From: Cytophagaceae bacterium
Lineage (GTDB): Bacteria; Bacteroidota; Bacteroidia; Flavobacteriales; Flavobacteriaceae
DNA length: 34,828 nucleotides
NCBI GenBank assembly: GCA_002710685.1
Contig: PALD01000024.1
Coordinates: 1-34,828 of the forward strand
Direction: 5' to 3'
This document shows, one piece after another, positions 7,764-15,727 of the stretch (its first letter is position 1; every line of letters starts with the position of its first letter). The notes under the pieces are model-generated. The model had not been told where the DNA came from. It searched no databases and saw only the letters and a list, made by a program, of their open reading frames with translations. The translations under genes and the position numbers were made by a program.

Positions 7764-8393
7764 ATGCTAACAGGCAAACTAAAAAATCAAGTCGATGAAA
7801 TCTGGGAAGCCTTCTGGACGGGTGGTATTACCAACCCTATCTCAGTTATCGAACAGTTCACTTATCTTCTGTTTATTCGTCGTTTAGACGAAATACATAC
7901 GGCTCGTGTAAAAAACGCGCTCGTCATGGAAACCGAAATCGAGAAGCCTATTTTCGGTACAGAGCAAGACAGCTACCGCTGGAGCAAATTCAAGAACCAA
8001 GATCCCCAGGTTATGTTCGAGTTGGTTCGCGACAAGGTGTTTCCGTTTATTAAAACAATAAACGGCGAAGACACAACGTTTGCCAAACACATGCGAGATG
8101 CCATCTTCATGGTGCCAACCGCTGGCTTGTTGGATCGCGTTGTTACCATGATTGATAAAATCGACATGGACGACAGAGATACTAAAGGTGATTTGTATGA
8201 GTACATGCTCAGCAAGTTACAAAGCTCAGGCACTAACGGTCAGTTCAGAACACCGCGTCACATCATTCAGATGATGGTTAAAATGACAGCGCCAAAACTA
8301 GATGGCGATAAGTCAGACGTTATCTGCGACCCAGCATCCGGCAAACGTTACATACCAACTTTTAATAACACACCATACATGATTCAATGGTGA
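7764..8393 (+). pseudogene. hsdM: hsdM 5' fragment (type I methyltransferase, interrupted)
   Basis: Starts at ATG 7764. Residues 1-193 are a normal HsdM N-terminus: helical HsdM_N domain with NPISVIEQFTYLLFIRRLDE at about 22-41, LYEYML at about 146-151, QFRTPRHI at about 162-169, and AdoMet motif I beginning D189-P-A-S-G193. After the GGC codon (8340-8342) the frame runs 16 codons into the inserted element and stops at TGA 8391. The catalytic NPPF motif is on the other side of the insert (23465). The fragment lacks most of motif I, all of motif IV and the C-terminal domain, so it cannot methylate DNA. Confidence 0.92.
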
Positions 8394-8400
8394 CAATTTA
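8340..8400. other. left attachment end (attL) of the inserted element
   Basis: GGCA at 8340-8343 is the sequence shared with the right end (23210-23213) and marks the crossover. Just inside lie CGTTACATACC and, at 8388-8400, TGGTGACAATTTA. TGGTGACAA recurs in direct orientation at the right end (near 23085) and ATTGTCAC recurs inverted (23177-23184). These are candidate recombinase arm sites. Confidence 0.7.
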
Positions 8401-8464
8401 AGCCGCTCCATGCTCAGAAGTTATTTCTTCCTCAACGGCATTGAGTCATTGAAGGAGGAAATGA

Positions 8465-9730
8465 ATGGCTAGCCTTGAGCATATCGACTATAGGCCCCAT
8501 CGAGCAGAAATATCATATGACTCGTTGCAGTGGGCTCCATTAAAAAGACCGCCCATCAGAAATCTTCCACAAATAATCTGGGAAGATAATTCAACCTGGA
8601 CAGAAGCTAACCTTTGGGCACTAAATCAAGCTGAATCTTCAAAACGGGATTTGAAAACCGTTCGATCCAATATGTCTCACTTGCTCGCTTATGCTAAATG
8701 GCTAGAAGCAGAGTCAATTACGTGGTGGCATTTTCCTGAGCGAGAAAGTGAGCGCTGTCTTGTTCGCTTCAGAGGAGCACTTATAACAGCTCGAAATAGT
8801 GGCGAGCTCGCTCCTAGTACGGTATCGCAAAGGATGGCAGCAGTAATTCGGTTTTATAAATGGGCAAAGTCGCGTCGACTAATTTCACCAGAGTGGCCAA
8901 TGTGGGAGCAGCGATTAGTCGGAGTCAAAATAACAAATTCCTTCGGGCTTGAGCATACTATGCGAGTTGCTTCAACCGACCTTGCTATTCCCAATCGAAA
9001 AGTAGCCGGCGCCATACAACTTGAGGATGGCCTTCTTCCAGTAACAGTTTCTGCAATGAGCGAAATACTTACCCTAGCAGATAGCTGCTCTACCGCAGAG
9101 CTTTCGTTAATGCTACGTGTTGGTTTCTTCACAGGGTTACGCATTGGCTCAATTACCGATCTAAAAGTTCAAACTCTTCACAACGCAACGATGGTTCCAG
9201 GGGGCGGTTGGAAACGATTGGCCGTTGGTCCTGGTGCTAAACCTCCGATATCGACAAAATTTGGAGTTTCTGGTTCAGTGCCGATTCCCAATGAGCTCCT
9301 TGAAACACTTATTGCTTATTCAATGAGTACGAGACGGCTAAAGCGCCAAGTCTTCTCAACTCAAGAAGACCAGGACCTTCTATTTCTTACACGCTATGGA
9401 AATTCGTATAACGGAGATAGTAGCCGAGCGATTAATGTGGAAATGTCTCGTCTCCGAGCGGCGGGTAAAAAAGCGGGGCTACATGTGCTTCGCGGCTTCC
9501 ACTTCCATCGCACTAGAGCTACTTTTGCCACTGAGTTAATGCGCGTAGCGCTAGAGTTTATGCCTGTTGGTGATGCCATTCAGTTTGTTAGAGAGGCATG
9601 TCTGCACAGAGATGAAGCTACAACAATGAAATATATTAAGTTTATAGGGGCAAACAAAGCAATGGCAGATGCTGCCGACGCATTTTCGGAAGCCTTCATG
9701 GGATTGGCTAGAGGACGTGATAATGTATGA
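8465..9730 (+). CDS. tyrosine recombinase 1 (complete catalytic set), 421 aa
   Basis: ATG 8465 has an ideal ribosome site (AGGAGG 8453-8458). The N-terminal about 160 residues are a SAM-like core-binding domain (TVRSNMSHLLAYAKWL; SQRMAAVIRFYKWAK). The C-terminal domain keeps the whole active site: Arg226 in TGLRIG, His348/Arg351 in HRTRATFATEL, His381 in LHRDE and Tyr390 in MKYIKF, nine residues after His381 as in the family. It should perform strand exchange at the element ends. It is the first gene of the recombinase operon; its stop overlaps the next start by 8 bases. By position and size it corresponds to TnpA of Tn554-like elements or to the GmtY recombinase. Confidence 0.88.
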   Translation: MASLEHIDYRPHRAEISYDSLQWAPLKRPPIRNLPQIIWEDNSTWTEANLWALNQAESSKRDLKTVRSNMSHLLAYAKWLEAESITWWHFPERESERCLVRFRGALITARNSGELAPSTVSQRMAAVIRFYKWAKSRRLISPEWPMWEQRLVGVKITNSFGLEHTMRVASTDLAIPNRKVAGAIQLEDGLLPVTVSAMSEILTLADSCSTAELSLMLRVGFFTGLRIGSITDLKVQTLHNATMVPGGGWKRLAVGPGAKPPISTKFGVSGSVPIPNELLETLIAYSMSTRRLKRQVFSTQEDQDLLFLTRYGNSYNGDSSRAINVEMSRLRAAGKKAGLHVLRGFHFHRTRATFATELMRVALEFMPVGDAIQFVREACLHRDEATTMKYIKFIGANKAMADAADAFSEAFMGLARGRDNV

Positions 9731-11453
9731 ATTAAGTCTAACTTTCCCAGACATGAGTCTAGGTACGCATCAGATTCCCTGGAATCTCAATATATTGCTT
9801 CATAACGGTGCTGCATGTATACCAAGAAAAAAAGCTATGGAAATAATAAATAATTCTTCATCTGAGAATATTGATGCTATTCGCATACCAGCTGTATGTG
9901 CATTCCATGAAGCTATTTCTAGCATGATCAAACAGGGACGTTCTCGCGCTCTTATTGAGTCTAGTTTGGAGGTGCTTTGGAGATTTTATTCATGGGCAGA
10001 AACCAACTCACTAAGCATGTCTCAGGAAGACGTGGTAGTTAATTTCAAGAGATGGTCAGAACACCAATTATATAGATCGAAAGTTACAAAGGAGGTGTCT
10101 GAAATATACGCTTACAGGCAGACTTCGAAGTTAGCTAATCTTATAGCAAGAGCCTTAAAGCTACCAGGCTCAAAGCCTGGTGGCGCACTTTTGATGCAAA
10201 CAAGAATCAGAAAACCGAGCTCAAAAAAGCGCGTAATGACAAGCAGTGCGGACAAGCAAAACCTCAGCAATACATTTGAGTTTGGTCATTGCTTGCGTTC
10301 GATTTGTGACGCTTTGGATATTCCGACAGTTAGAGGACGACTACCAATCCGGATAGCGTTGCAAAACGGCAAAACCTTAGTGGTGGCTGGAAGTCTTCTC
10401 AATACGGAGTTGGATTTAGAATCTATTGAGTGTAAATCGGTAAGAAAAAATGCCGAAAGGGCCAGAGCGCCATTGGCAGCAAACGAGAGCATTTTCGCTC
10501 GACATAAAAGGTCAGGGATACTGAATTTACGGATAGAATCAGAACTTTTGATATTCATCGCCCAAACTGGGATGAATCTGACTCAGGCATCTTCTCTTGA
10601 GAGAGAATCTTATCGATGGAAATCTAACGGAGATGATCTTGAGGTTTTCCGCGTATATAAAGGGCGGCGTAGCGGAGAAGCAATTTTTCGCTGTTATCGC
10701 TCTTATAAAGAACATCTCCAACGGTATTTTAAATGGCTTCGCGATATTGGGTTTACAGAACACGACAAAAGATTATTTCCTTTACAAAGTCGAGGCATGA
10801 TTCGCGCAAAAGAGTCAAAAGTTAGATTTTACACATTGAAAGACTCTTTTAAGAAAATCAACATTTCATTTTTGGGGCCCCAGGAGATTCGGAAAACTAG
10901 GGTGAATTGGTTATTAAGGCGAAATAACAACCTCGAACTAACGGCGGAGCAAATGGCCCATGACAAGGAAGTACTTTTACGTGATTATCACAGGCCTCAC
11001 CATCAGCTAGCAGCATCAGAAATAGTCAGGTTTCACGGCTCAACAGATCCTTTCTATAAACCGCCAGGTCCTGGATTGTGCGTCGACAAAGGTCGTTCCG
11101 AAGAATTACTCTATAGTATGCCCAAAGATGCACCAAAACCAGATTGCATCAGCCCAGAAGGTTGTCTTTTTTGTACTAAGCATCGCGATGTTATGACCCA
11201 AGATTATTGCTGGAAGCTTTCCTCGCACGCAAAGATAAAGAGCTTAGAAACCAATCTCTACAAACCATCAGAAAGACAAGAACTTCATCCAGCGTATCGG
11301 GTAATTGATAGAATAAACGAAAAGCTTGAAACTATTGCTTCTGGAAGCGAGATACGAGCCATGTGGGTAAGCGAAGCTCGAGATCTAATTCGTGCTGGCA
11401 GATATCATCCTTATTGGCGTGGCCATATAGAATTGATGGAGATAATTGCATGA
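9723..11453 (+). CDS. tyrosine recombinase 2, degenerate active site, 576 aa
   Basis: I place the start at ATG 9723, overlapping the previous stop by 8 bases, because an upstream in-frame start would lie deep inside the first recombinase. The C-terminal half aligns with a tyrosine recombinase catalytic domain but is altered: the first Arg (TGLR) is Asn285 in TGMNLTQ, and the His of HxxR is Arg390 in RKTR393. His413 and Tyr422 (AHDKEVLLRDY) are kept with normal spacing. A Cys-x-x-Cys segment (GCLFCTKHRD) follows near residue 480. It probably acts as a structural or regulatory partner rather than an independent recombinase. Its stop shares an ATGA with the third gene. Large second recombinases occur in Tn554-type modules (TnpB). 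Confidence 0.8.
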   Translation: MYELSLTFPDMSLGTHQIPWNLNILLHNGAACIPRKKAMEIINNSSSENIDAIRIPAVCAFHEAISSMIKQGRSRALIESSLEVLWRFYSWAETNSLSMSQEDVVVNFKRWSEHQLYRSKVTKEVSEIYAYRQTSKLANLIARALKLPGSKPGGALLMQTRIRKPSSKKRVMTSSADKQNLSNTFEFGHCLRSICDALDIPTVRGRLPIRIALQNGKTLVVAGSLLNTELDLESIECKSVRKNAERARAPLAANESIFARHKRSGILNLRIESELLIFIAQTGMNLTQASSLERESYRWKSNGDDLEVFRVYKGRRSGEAIFRCYRSYKEHLQRYFKWLRDIGFTEHDKRLFPLQSRGMIRAKESKVRFYTLKDSFKKINISFLGPQEIRKTRVNWLLRRNNNLELTAEQMAHDKEVLLRDYHRPHHQLAASEIVRFHGSTDPFYKPPGPGLCVDKGRSEELLYSMPKDAPKPDCISPEGCLFCTKHRDVMTQDYCWKLSSHAKIKSLETNLYKPSERQELHPAYRVIDRINEKLETIASGSEIRAMWVSEARDLIRAGRYHPYWRGHIELMEIIA

Positions 11454-13483
11454 ATCTGGCTTACTTCCCAGGGTTGCAGATTGATACTGCCTACACAAAA
11501 TCAGATGCTTTGAATTTTAAGCCTGAAAGCTGGCCCCCTGCCCCTGACTTCCCCGTTGTAATAGACGCCTATGGCGATATTGTTTCTCGATACGGTGACG
11601 TGAGATGGGATCTTTCTGCTTGGGCGGGCCACACTCTCACTATCTATTTTGGGGATGGGCCTGGACAGGGAAAAAAAGTAAGCCCGGCAAATGCGGAGTT
11701 ATTGCGTAAGATTGTAGCCTGGTGGCTCTGGGGGGAGGCGGCTATACGGTCTCCTAAAGCATTAGTATATAAGTTTGAGACGATAAAACCGCTCTTTGTA
11801 GCATGCACTGATGCCGGAATTCTGGCTACCGAGCTCTATAGGTTTCCTAAGATTATTGAGAACCTCGGCAGATATTATAAGCAACGTTCAAATCGCCTAA
11901 TTGAATGTCTTCATTCATTATTTATCTCAAGAGACGTTTTGGGGTTCTCTGTAATCGATGAAAGTGGAATAAAGTTACTTAGTAGTGTTTTAACAACTAC
12001 CGATTCAACTCAGACTGCATATATACCAGTTAGGATATGGAGTTATCAAATATCAAGACTTAAAGAATGTTTAGATGACTTTTTGTTACACCAACAAAAG
12101 ATAGAAGCCTGTTTTGAATTTTGTTTATCGGCTTATGCCAGAAATGCAGGCGGTGACTTATCCAATGCATTCGGTGGCTTGAGGAGTGATGCCCCTTTTC
12201 GGAAATCGCGAGGGCTGGGCGACAGTAGGTCTGGTAAAGTATTTTATGGTTCCTTTCAAGAAACTGCTGAAGAATATGAAATATCTGATTTATTAAGTCG
12301 TTGGGTATTGTTTAACGATTCTACAGGGATAAGAGCTATATCCACATACTTAACTATGATTAGTAATGTTGGATTAGCATATATATTGAACTTCTCTCTT
12401 ATGCGAGTAGAAGAGGGATCAAGGTTACGAGCAAATTGCTATGAGATAGAGCCTAATCAGCTGGGCGATGAAATTCACACGCTCAAAGGCGTAACAACCA
12501 AAACTATTGAAGATAATGATGCTCGGTGGATTGTTTCACCTACTACGGAAATTGCTGTAAAAGCGATGAGAGCTGTGGCAAAGCTAAGGCTGAAAGCTGC
12601 AAAACATAACCCGCATTTAAGACTGACTAAAGATGACATTGAAAACCCACTGTTACAATCATTAGCGCATGAACCTTGGAGCCCAAAAGCCCCGCGCTCT
12701 AAGTCAATAAAAGCCTTCAAAAAAATCCGTTCATATGGAGATGTTTGGAATATGTGGCCGAAGCTCTTTAATGAAAGTAAGCTGAGGATTACAGAAGCCG
12801 ATGTCGAATTGGCAAACAGGATGACATTTGGTCTTGATCCTGAAAAGTACTCAGTGGGCAAAATTTGGCCTCTATCGTGGCATCAGTTGCGTCGTACTGG
12901 AGCTGTAAACATGCTTGCAAGTGGATTAGTAACGGAAGCATCTCTTCAATATCAGTTGAAACATGCCTCTCGCGCTATGAGCCAATACTATGGAAAGAAC
13001 TTCTACCGTCTCAAAGAACCTTTGAATGCTTCTGCACGCGACTATTACTTGCGTGAAATGTATCAATCAATGGTTAGGGAGTTTAAAGCTCTCCAATCTG
13101 ATCAGCATTTCTCGCCCTTTGGAAAGGCGTACACACATCAAATAATCAATGAAATATCCGAGAAAGACCACGTTCAGTTACTCAAAGCCGCGAAAAAGGG
13201 GCAACTCAGTTATCGCCAAACATTTCTCGGTGGCTGCGCAAATTCAGGACCGCCCTGTCCACTAGGTGGAATTAGTAATATCAGTTCCTGTATGGGGTAT
13301 GGCAATAATAAACCTTGCGCCTCAGTTTTGTTAGATAAGGCCAAGTTGCCAATGATTAAGCAACTTAAAAATGTGTTAAACACTCAGCTTATAGAGGCTT
13401 CACCTAGCTCCCCTTTGTATGAGTCTTTAAAATCACAATTGGAATCAGCAGAGCGTGCAATCTATGCAATCGAAAATAAGTAA
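11450..13483 (+). CDS. large tyrosine recombinase-like protein 3, 677 aa
   Basis: Start ATG 11450 (ATGA overlap with the preceding stop); a longer upstream extension would overlap the second recombinase and is unlikely. The catalytic residues appear complete: Arg319 (LMRVEEGSRLR), a Lys in the beta-hairpin region (LKGVTTKT), His478-Arg481 (HQLRRTG), His505 (LKHAS) and Tyr513/514 (SQYYGKNF). After them comes a Cys-rich block (GGCANSGPPCPL...SSCMGYGNNKPCAS, about residues 590-625) that may bind a metal, then a C-terminal helix. It likely works in one complex with the two upstream recombinases. It could correspond to the large integrase of gamma-mobile-trio elements (GmtZ/VPA1269 family); this rests on memory of layout. 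Confidence 0.8.
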   Translation: MNLAYFPGLQIDTAYTKSDALNFKPESWPPAPDFPVVIDAYGDIVSRYGDVRWDLSAWAGHTLTIYFGDGPGQGKKVSPANAELLRKIVAWWLWGEAAIRSPKALVYKFETIKPLFVACTDAGILATELYRFPKIIENLGRYYKQRSNRLIECLHSLFISRDVLGFSVIDESGIKLLSSVLTTTDSTQTAYIPVRIWSYQISRLKECLDDFLLHQQKIEACFEFCLSAYARNAGGDLSNAFGGLRSDAPFRKSRGLGDSRSGKVFYGSFQETAEEYEISDLLSRWVLFNDSTGIRAISTYLTMISNVGLAYILNFSLMRVEEGSRLRANCYEIEPNQLGDEIHTLKGVTTKTIEDNDARWIVSPTTEIAVKAMRAVAKLRLKAAKHNPHLRLTKDDIENPLLQSLAHEPWSPKAPRSKSIKAFKKIRSYGDVWNMWPKLFNESKLRITEADVELANRMTFGLDPEKYSVGKIWPLSWHQLRRTGAVNMLASGLVTEASLQYQLKHASRAMSQYYGKNFYRLKEPLNASARDYYLREMYQSMVREFKALQSDQHFSPFGKAYTHQIINEISEKDHVQLLKAAKKGQLSYRQTFLGGCANSGPPCPLGGISNISSCMGYGNNKPCASVLLDKAKLPMIKQLKNVLNTQLIEASPSSPLYESLKSQLESAERAIYAIENK

Positions 13484-13916
13484 AACAAGAAAGGTTAGTA
13501 AGGCTGAATTGAAATTTAGGGAAGCGTTTGAACGTTTAAAAGCTGGAAAGCCTAACATCATGCCAAAAGGTACACCAATGAGTCAGAATAATGTTGCTAG
13601 AGAGGCGGGGGTAGATCCCTCCGCACTACGGCGAGCTAGATTTCCGGAACTGGTCTCGGATATTCAAGCCTGGATTGAAGTCCAAAAAGATGAGGCTCCG
13701 CAGGTCACTAAAAGACAGATGATGCTTTCGCGCAGGTCACGAAACCGCGAACTACGTGAAAAGATCCAATCATTGAAAGAGCAGCGAGACAAGGCTTTGG
13801 GGCTGTTATTAGATGCCCAAACTCGCTTAGTAGAATTGACCCTTGAAAACCAAAGGCTACGAGCTCAGCAGCCTTTAAGTGACGTCCATTACATATCTGG
13901 TTCCAAAAAAACTTAA
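13464..13916 (+). CDS. small helical accessory protein of the recombinase module, 150 aa
   Basis: ATG 13464 overlaps the end of recombinase 3 by 20 bases; GTG 13455 would add three residues. Residues about 35-60 (MSQNNVAREAGVDPSALRRARFPEL) look like a helix-turn-helix. Residues about 90-140 (SRNRELREKIQSLKEQRDKALGLL, then TRLVELTLENQRLRAQQ) form a clear coiled coil with Leu heptads. A small basic HTH/coiled-coil protein as last gene of a multi-recombinase operon matches TnpC of Tn554-like elements and GmtX-type proteins. It probably bridges or orients the recombinases on DNA. Translational coupling with the upstream gene supports a joint function. Confidence 0.72.
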   Translation: MQSKISKTRKVSKAELKFREAFERLKAGKPNIMPKGTPMSQNNVAREAGVDPSALRRARFPELVSDIQAWIEVQKDEAPQVTKRQMMLSRRSRNRELREKIQSLKEQRDKALGLLLDAQTRLVELTLENQRLRAQQPLSDVHYISGSKKT

Positions 13917-14122
13917 TGGTGAAAGTTTACAAGCTGAGAAGTCAATAAACTCAGCAGGCAACTAGTTCAACTTCCATCTTGAATCTACAGTGCGCCAGTA
14001 ACTTAATCGAACTTTATAAGATCCAATTGTATTCATATGTTGAACCTTTCTTTAGCGATTTACTGATTGCAACATGCGAAAGTATGTGTGGAATGATCAG
14101 AATAAAATTAAGTACAGAGATT

Positions 14123-14404
14123 TTATCTTACTTTAGTTTTTTGGTCTCGAAGTAATATTTTTATAGCTGTAGCTAGTATCTCGCGTTCATGAGTGACTAC
14201 TTGGAGTTCGTTTTCCAGTCTAGCAGCGATGAATTTATCTTTGTTGGTCCTCGAACTGATTCGCTCATTTTTTAGCCAGTTGTATATGGTGCTTCTTGAT
14301 ATGTCCAATTCTATTGCAACTTCCGAAGGACTTCTTCCTAGATGAAGAACATTTTTCAACGCTAGATCTTTCAATGAGTCAGGGTATCTATTATTCAAAG
14401 CCAT
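14123..14404 (-). CDS. IS3 OrfA-like HTH protein without a transposase partner, 93 aa
   Basis: Residues about 5-50 (RYPDSLKDLALKNVLHLGRS, then AIELDISRSTIYNWLK) form a Tnp-type helix-turn-helix, followed by a helix with the OrfA-like motif EREILATAIKILL. IS3 OrfA proteins are about 90-100 aa, so this one is full length. No OrfB lies downstream: only about 200 bases separate its stop from the recombinase operon. It is therefore either an IS remnant or a gene co-opted as regulator. It diverges from the Xre gene, with twin palindromic operators between them, and its start codon is only 13 bases from the first operator. Confidence 0.65.
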   Translation of the reverse strand: MALNNRYPDSLKDLALKNVLHLGRSPSEVAIELDISRSTIYNWLKNERISSRTNKDKFIAARLENELQVVTHEREILATAIKILLRDQKTKVR

Positions 14405-14416
14405 CTCCGATACGGA

Positions 14417-14467
14417 ACTTAGTATTCCTAAGTATACAGTGTTTGATTAAACTTAGAGAATCTAAGT
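14417..14467. promoter_or_regulatory. twin palindromic operators ACTTAG-N5-CTAAGT in a divergent promoter region
   Basis: Two copies of the same 17-bp palindrome, at 14417-14433 (spacer TATTC) and 14451-14467 (spacer AGAAT), 34 bp apart centre to centre, lie between the divergent OrfA-like and Xre genes. The second almost fills the gap between a -35 (TTGATT 14443-14448) and a -10 (TACTAT 14467-14472, 18-bp spacer) of the Xre promoter, so a bound repressor would block RNA polymerase. The minus-strand gene has a possible -10 (TATACT, complement of 14431-14436) touching the first copy. Confidence 0.75.
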
Positions 14468-14494
14468 ACTATTGGTAAAGATTATGAAGGCCAC

Positions 14495-14809
14495 TTGCAA
14501 GCTTCACCTAACCCGATTCCTTCTCGCCTTAGGCATGCGAGAAAGTTACAAGGAATTTCACAGAAAGAACTCGGTAAACGGATTGGTTTGGATGAGAGTT
14601 CCGCTAGTAGCCGAATGAACCACTATGAGAAAGGCAGACATGTGCCTGATATTCAGACCCTAAAAAAAATAGCAGATGAACTAAAGGTTCCCCTTGCTTA
14701 CTTTTTTTGTGAGTCAGAACTTTCAGCAGAACTTAGTTGCTTAATTGCTAATTTGAGTGACGAGGAAAAAGTAAAATTGTTAAATTCATTAAAAAAGAAG
14801 CAGCTTTAG
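14495..14809 (+). CDS. Xre-family HTH transcriptional regulator, 104 aa
   Basis: No ATG or GTG is available in frame upstream; the start is TTG 14495, supported by GAAGG at 14486-14490. Residues about 9-70 form the lambda-Cro/Xre helix-turn-helix (RLRHARKLQGISQKELGKRI, then HYEKGRHVPDIQTLKKIADEL, then PLAYFF). The C-terminal about 30 residues (LSDEEKVKLLNSLKKK) form a helix, probably for dimerisation. It most likely represses its own promoter and the divergent gene through the twin operators at 14417-14467, and may control element excision or the R-M genes downstream in the manner of a C-protein or phage repressor. The TTG start and operator overlap suggest low, autoregulated expression. Confidence 0.82.
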   Translation: MQASPNPIPSRLRHARKLQGISQKELGKRIGLDESSASSRMNHYEKGRHVPDIQTLKKIADELKVPLAYFFCESELSAELSCLIANLSDEEKVKLLNSLKKKQL

Positions 14810-14848
14810 TTCTTGGCTAGAGCTATATTGATGGACCCCTTCAGTAGG

Positions 14849-14865
14849 TTTCGAAGTGTTCGAAA
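14849..14865. repeat. palindrome TTTCGAA-GTG-TTCGAAA
   Basis: Perfect 7-bp arms with a 3-base centre, 40 bases after the Xre stop. It could be a weak terminator or a binding site. The rest of the AT-rich gap 14810-15215 shows only the promoter candidate at 15144-15172. Confidence 0.4.
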
Positions 14866-15143
14866 TTTCAAATAAATTCTAAAAAATTCTTTTGTTAGTT
14901 GTAAGGCCTGAGCTTATTTATCCATTTTTTCTGTAGTGAATTTTTACCGAAAAAATCCAAATCTTAGAAGATATCGGAATTCATGGAGGGAACAGCAATA
15001 GGTTTATCGTAAAGCGATCGATTATTCATGAACCTACCAGAGCTACTCCAATAAATGTATTTAAATCTAATTTAAGCTTTTAAAATCCATTCATTTCCGC
15101 TTTGGTTTCAAAGGGCTCTAAACAATGCAAAATTACGACAACA

Positions 15144-15172
15144 TTGCTCATTGAGTTACAACCTTGTACTAT
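15144..15172 (+). promoter_or_regulatory. candidate sigma70 promoter for the excisionase-like gene
   Basis: TTGCTC (15144-15149), 17-bp spacer, TACTAT (15167-15172). The -10 is identical to that proposed for the Xre gene. Transcription would begin near 15179, about 37 bases before ATG 15216. Confidence 0.4.
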
Positions 15173-15215
15173 TTCGACACGCTAATGTAACTTTTATAGA
15201 GTGCAGAATACTCAT

Positions 15216-15395
15216 ATGACTGAGCAAATAATGACCGTCAAGGATGTCGCGTCGTATCTCAAGCTCAACGAGCGAACAGTTTACCGTATGGCAACGTCAT
15301 CGAAGATACCAGCTTTTAAAGTTGGTACATCTTGGCGCTTCAAGCGCGAAGACATCGAATCGTGGATAGAAGAACAAAGGAATGATAAACAATAA
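15216..15395 (+). CDS. excisionase/MerR-type HTH DNA-binding protein, 59 aa
   Basis: I choose ATG 15216 because the homologous part starts at MTVKDVASYL. The sequence is a textbook HTH_17/excisionase-family domain: MTVKDVASYLKLNERTVYRM, then IPAFKVGTSWRFKREDIESW, i.e. a winged helix with the invariant W-RF. The full length is one domain. It may be the element's recombination directionality factor or a regulator of the restriction genes; small proteins of this type often precede R-M cargo in islands. It is separated from mod by 332 bases, so it is probably its own transcript. Confidence 0.8.
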   Translation: MTEQIMTVKDVASYLKLNERTVYRMATSSKIPAFKVGTSWRFKREDIESWIEEQRNDKQ

Positions 15396-15727
15396 TGGAA
15401 ATTAAGAACGGTATTAAATAGCAAAACCAGGCGGCCACGTTTGACAGCGAACTAAATAACACAACTTTTCTTGGCACAGTCATTCTGTTCTAACAAGTTT
15501 TTTGTCGGTACAGTTTTAATCCGCTGATTCACGAGTTAAAGCAGCAATACTCATTTTTGCTGAGTTCGTTTCGCTAGGTTTAAAAATTTTATTGTTCTTG
15601 TACCCGAAGTTCGCCAGCAATGTTTTGATACCAAAATGAATATCTGGAATAGCTTTTCAAAAATATCGCCAGAAATTCTGGCAGCGAATTGTAGAAGCAG
15701 GATACAGAGTAAAAGTGAGGAAAAACA
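15396..15727. promoter_or_regulatory. 332-bp leader of the type III R-M operon, with a palindrome
   Basis: No convincing gene is seen here. A perfect palindrome GCCAGAA-A-TTCTGGC lies at 15668-15682, 46 bases before the mod start, and could be an operator or an mRNA hairpin. A TTGACA-like -35 near 15440 lacks a good -10. The GAGG ribosome site near 15717 serves the GTG start of mod. Confidence 0.4.
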
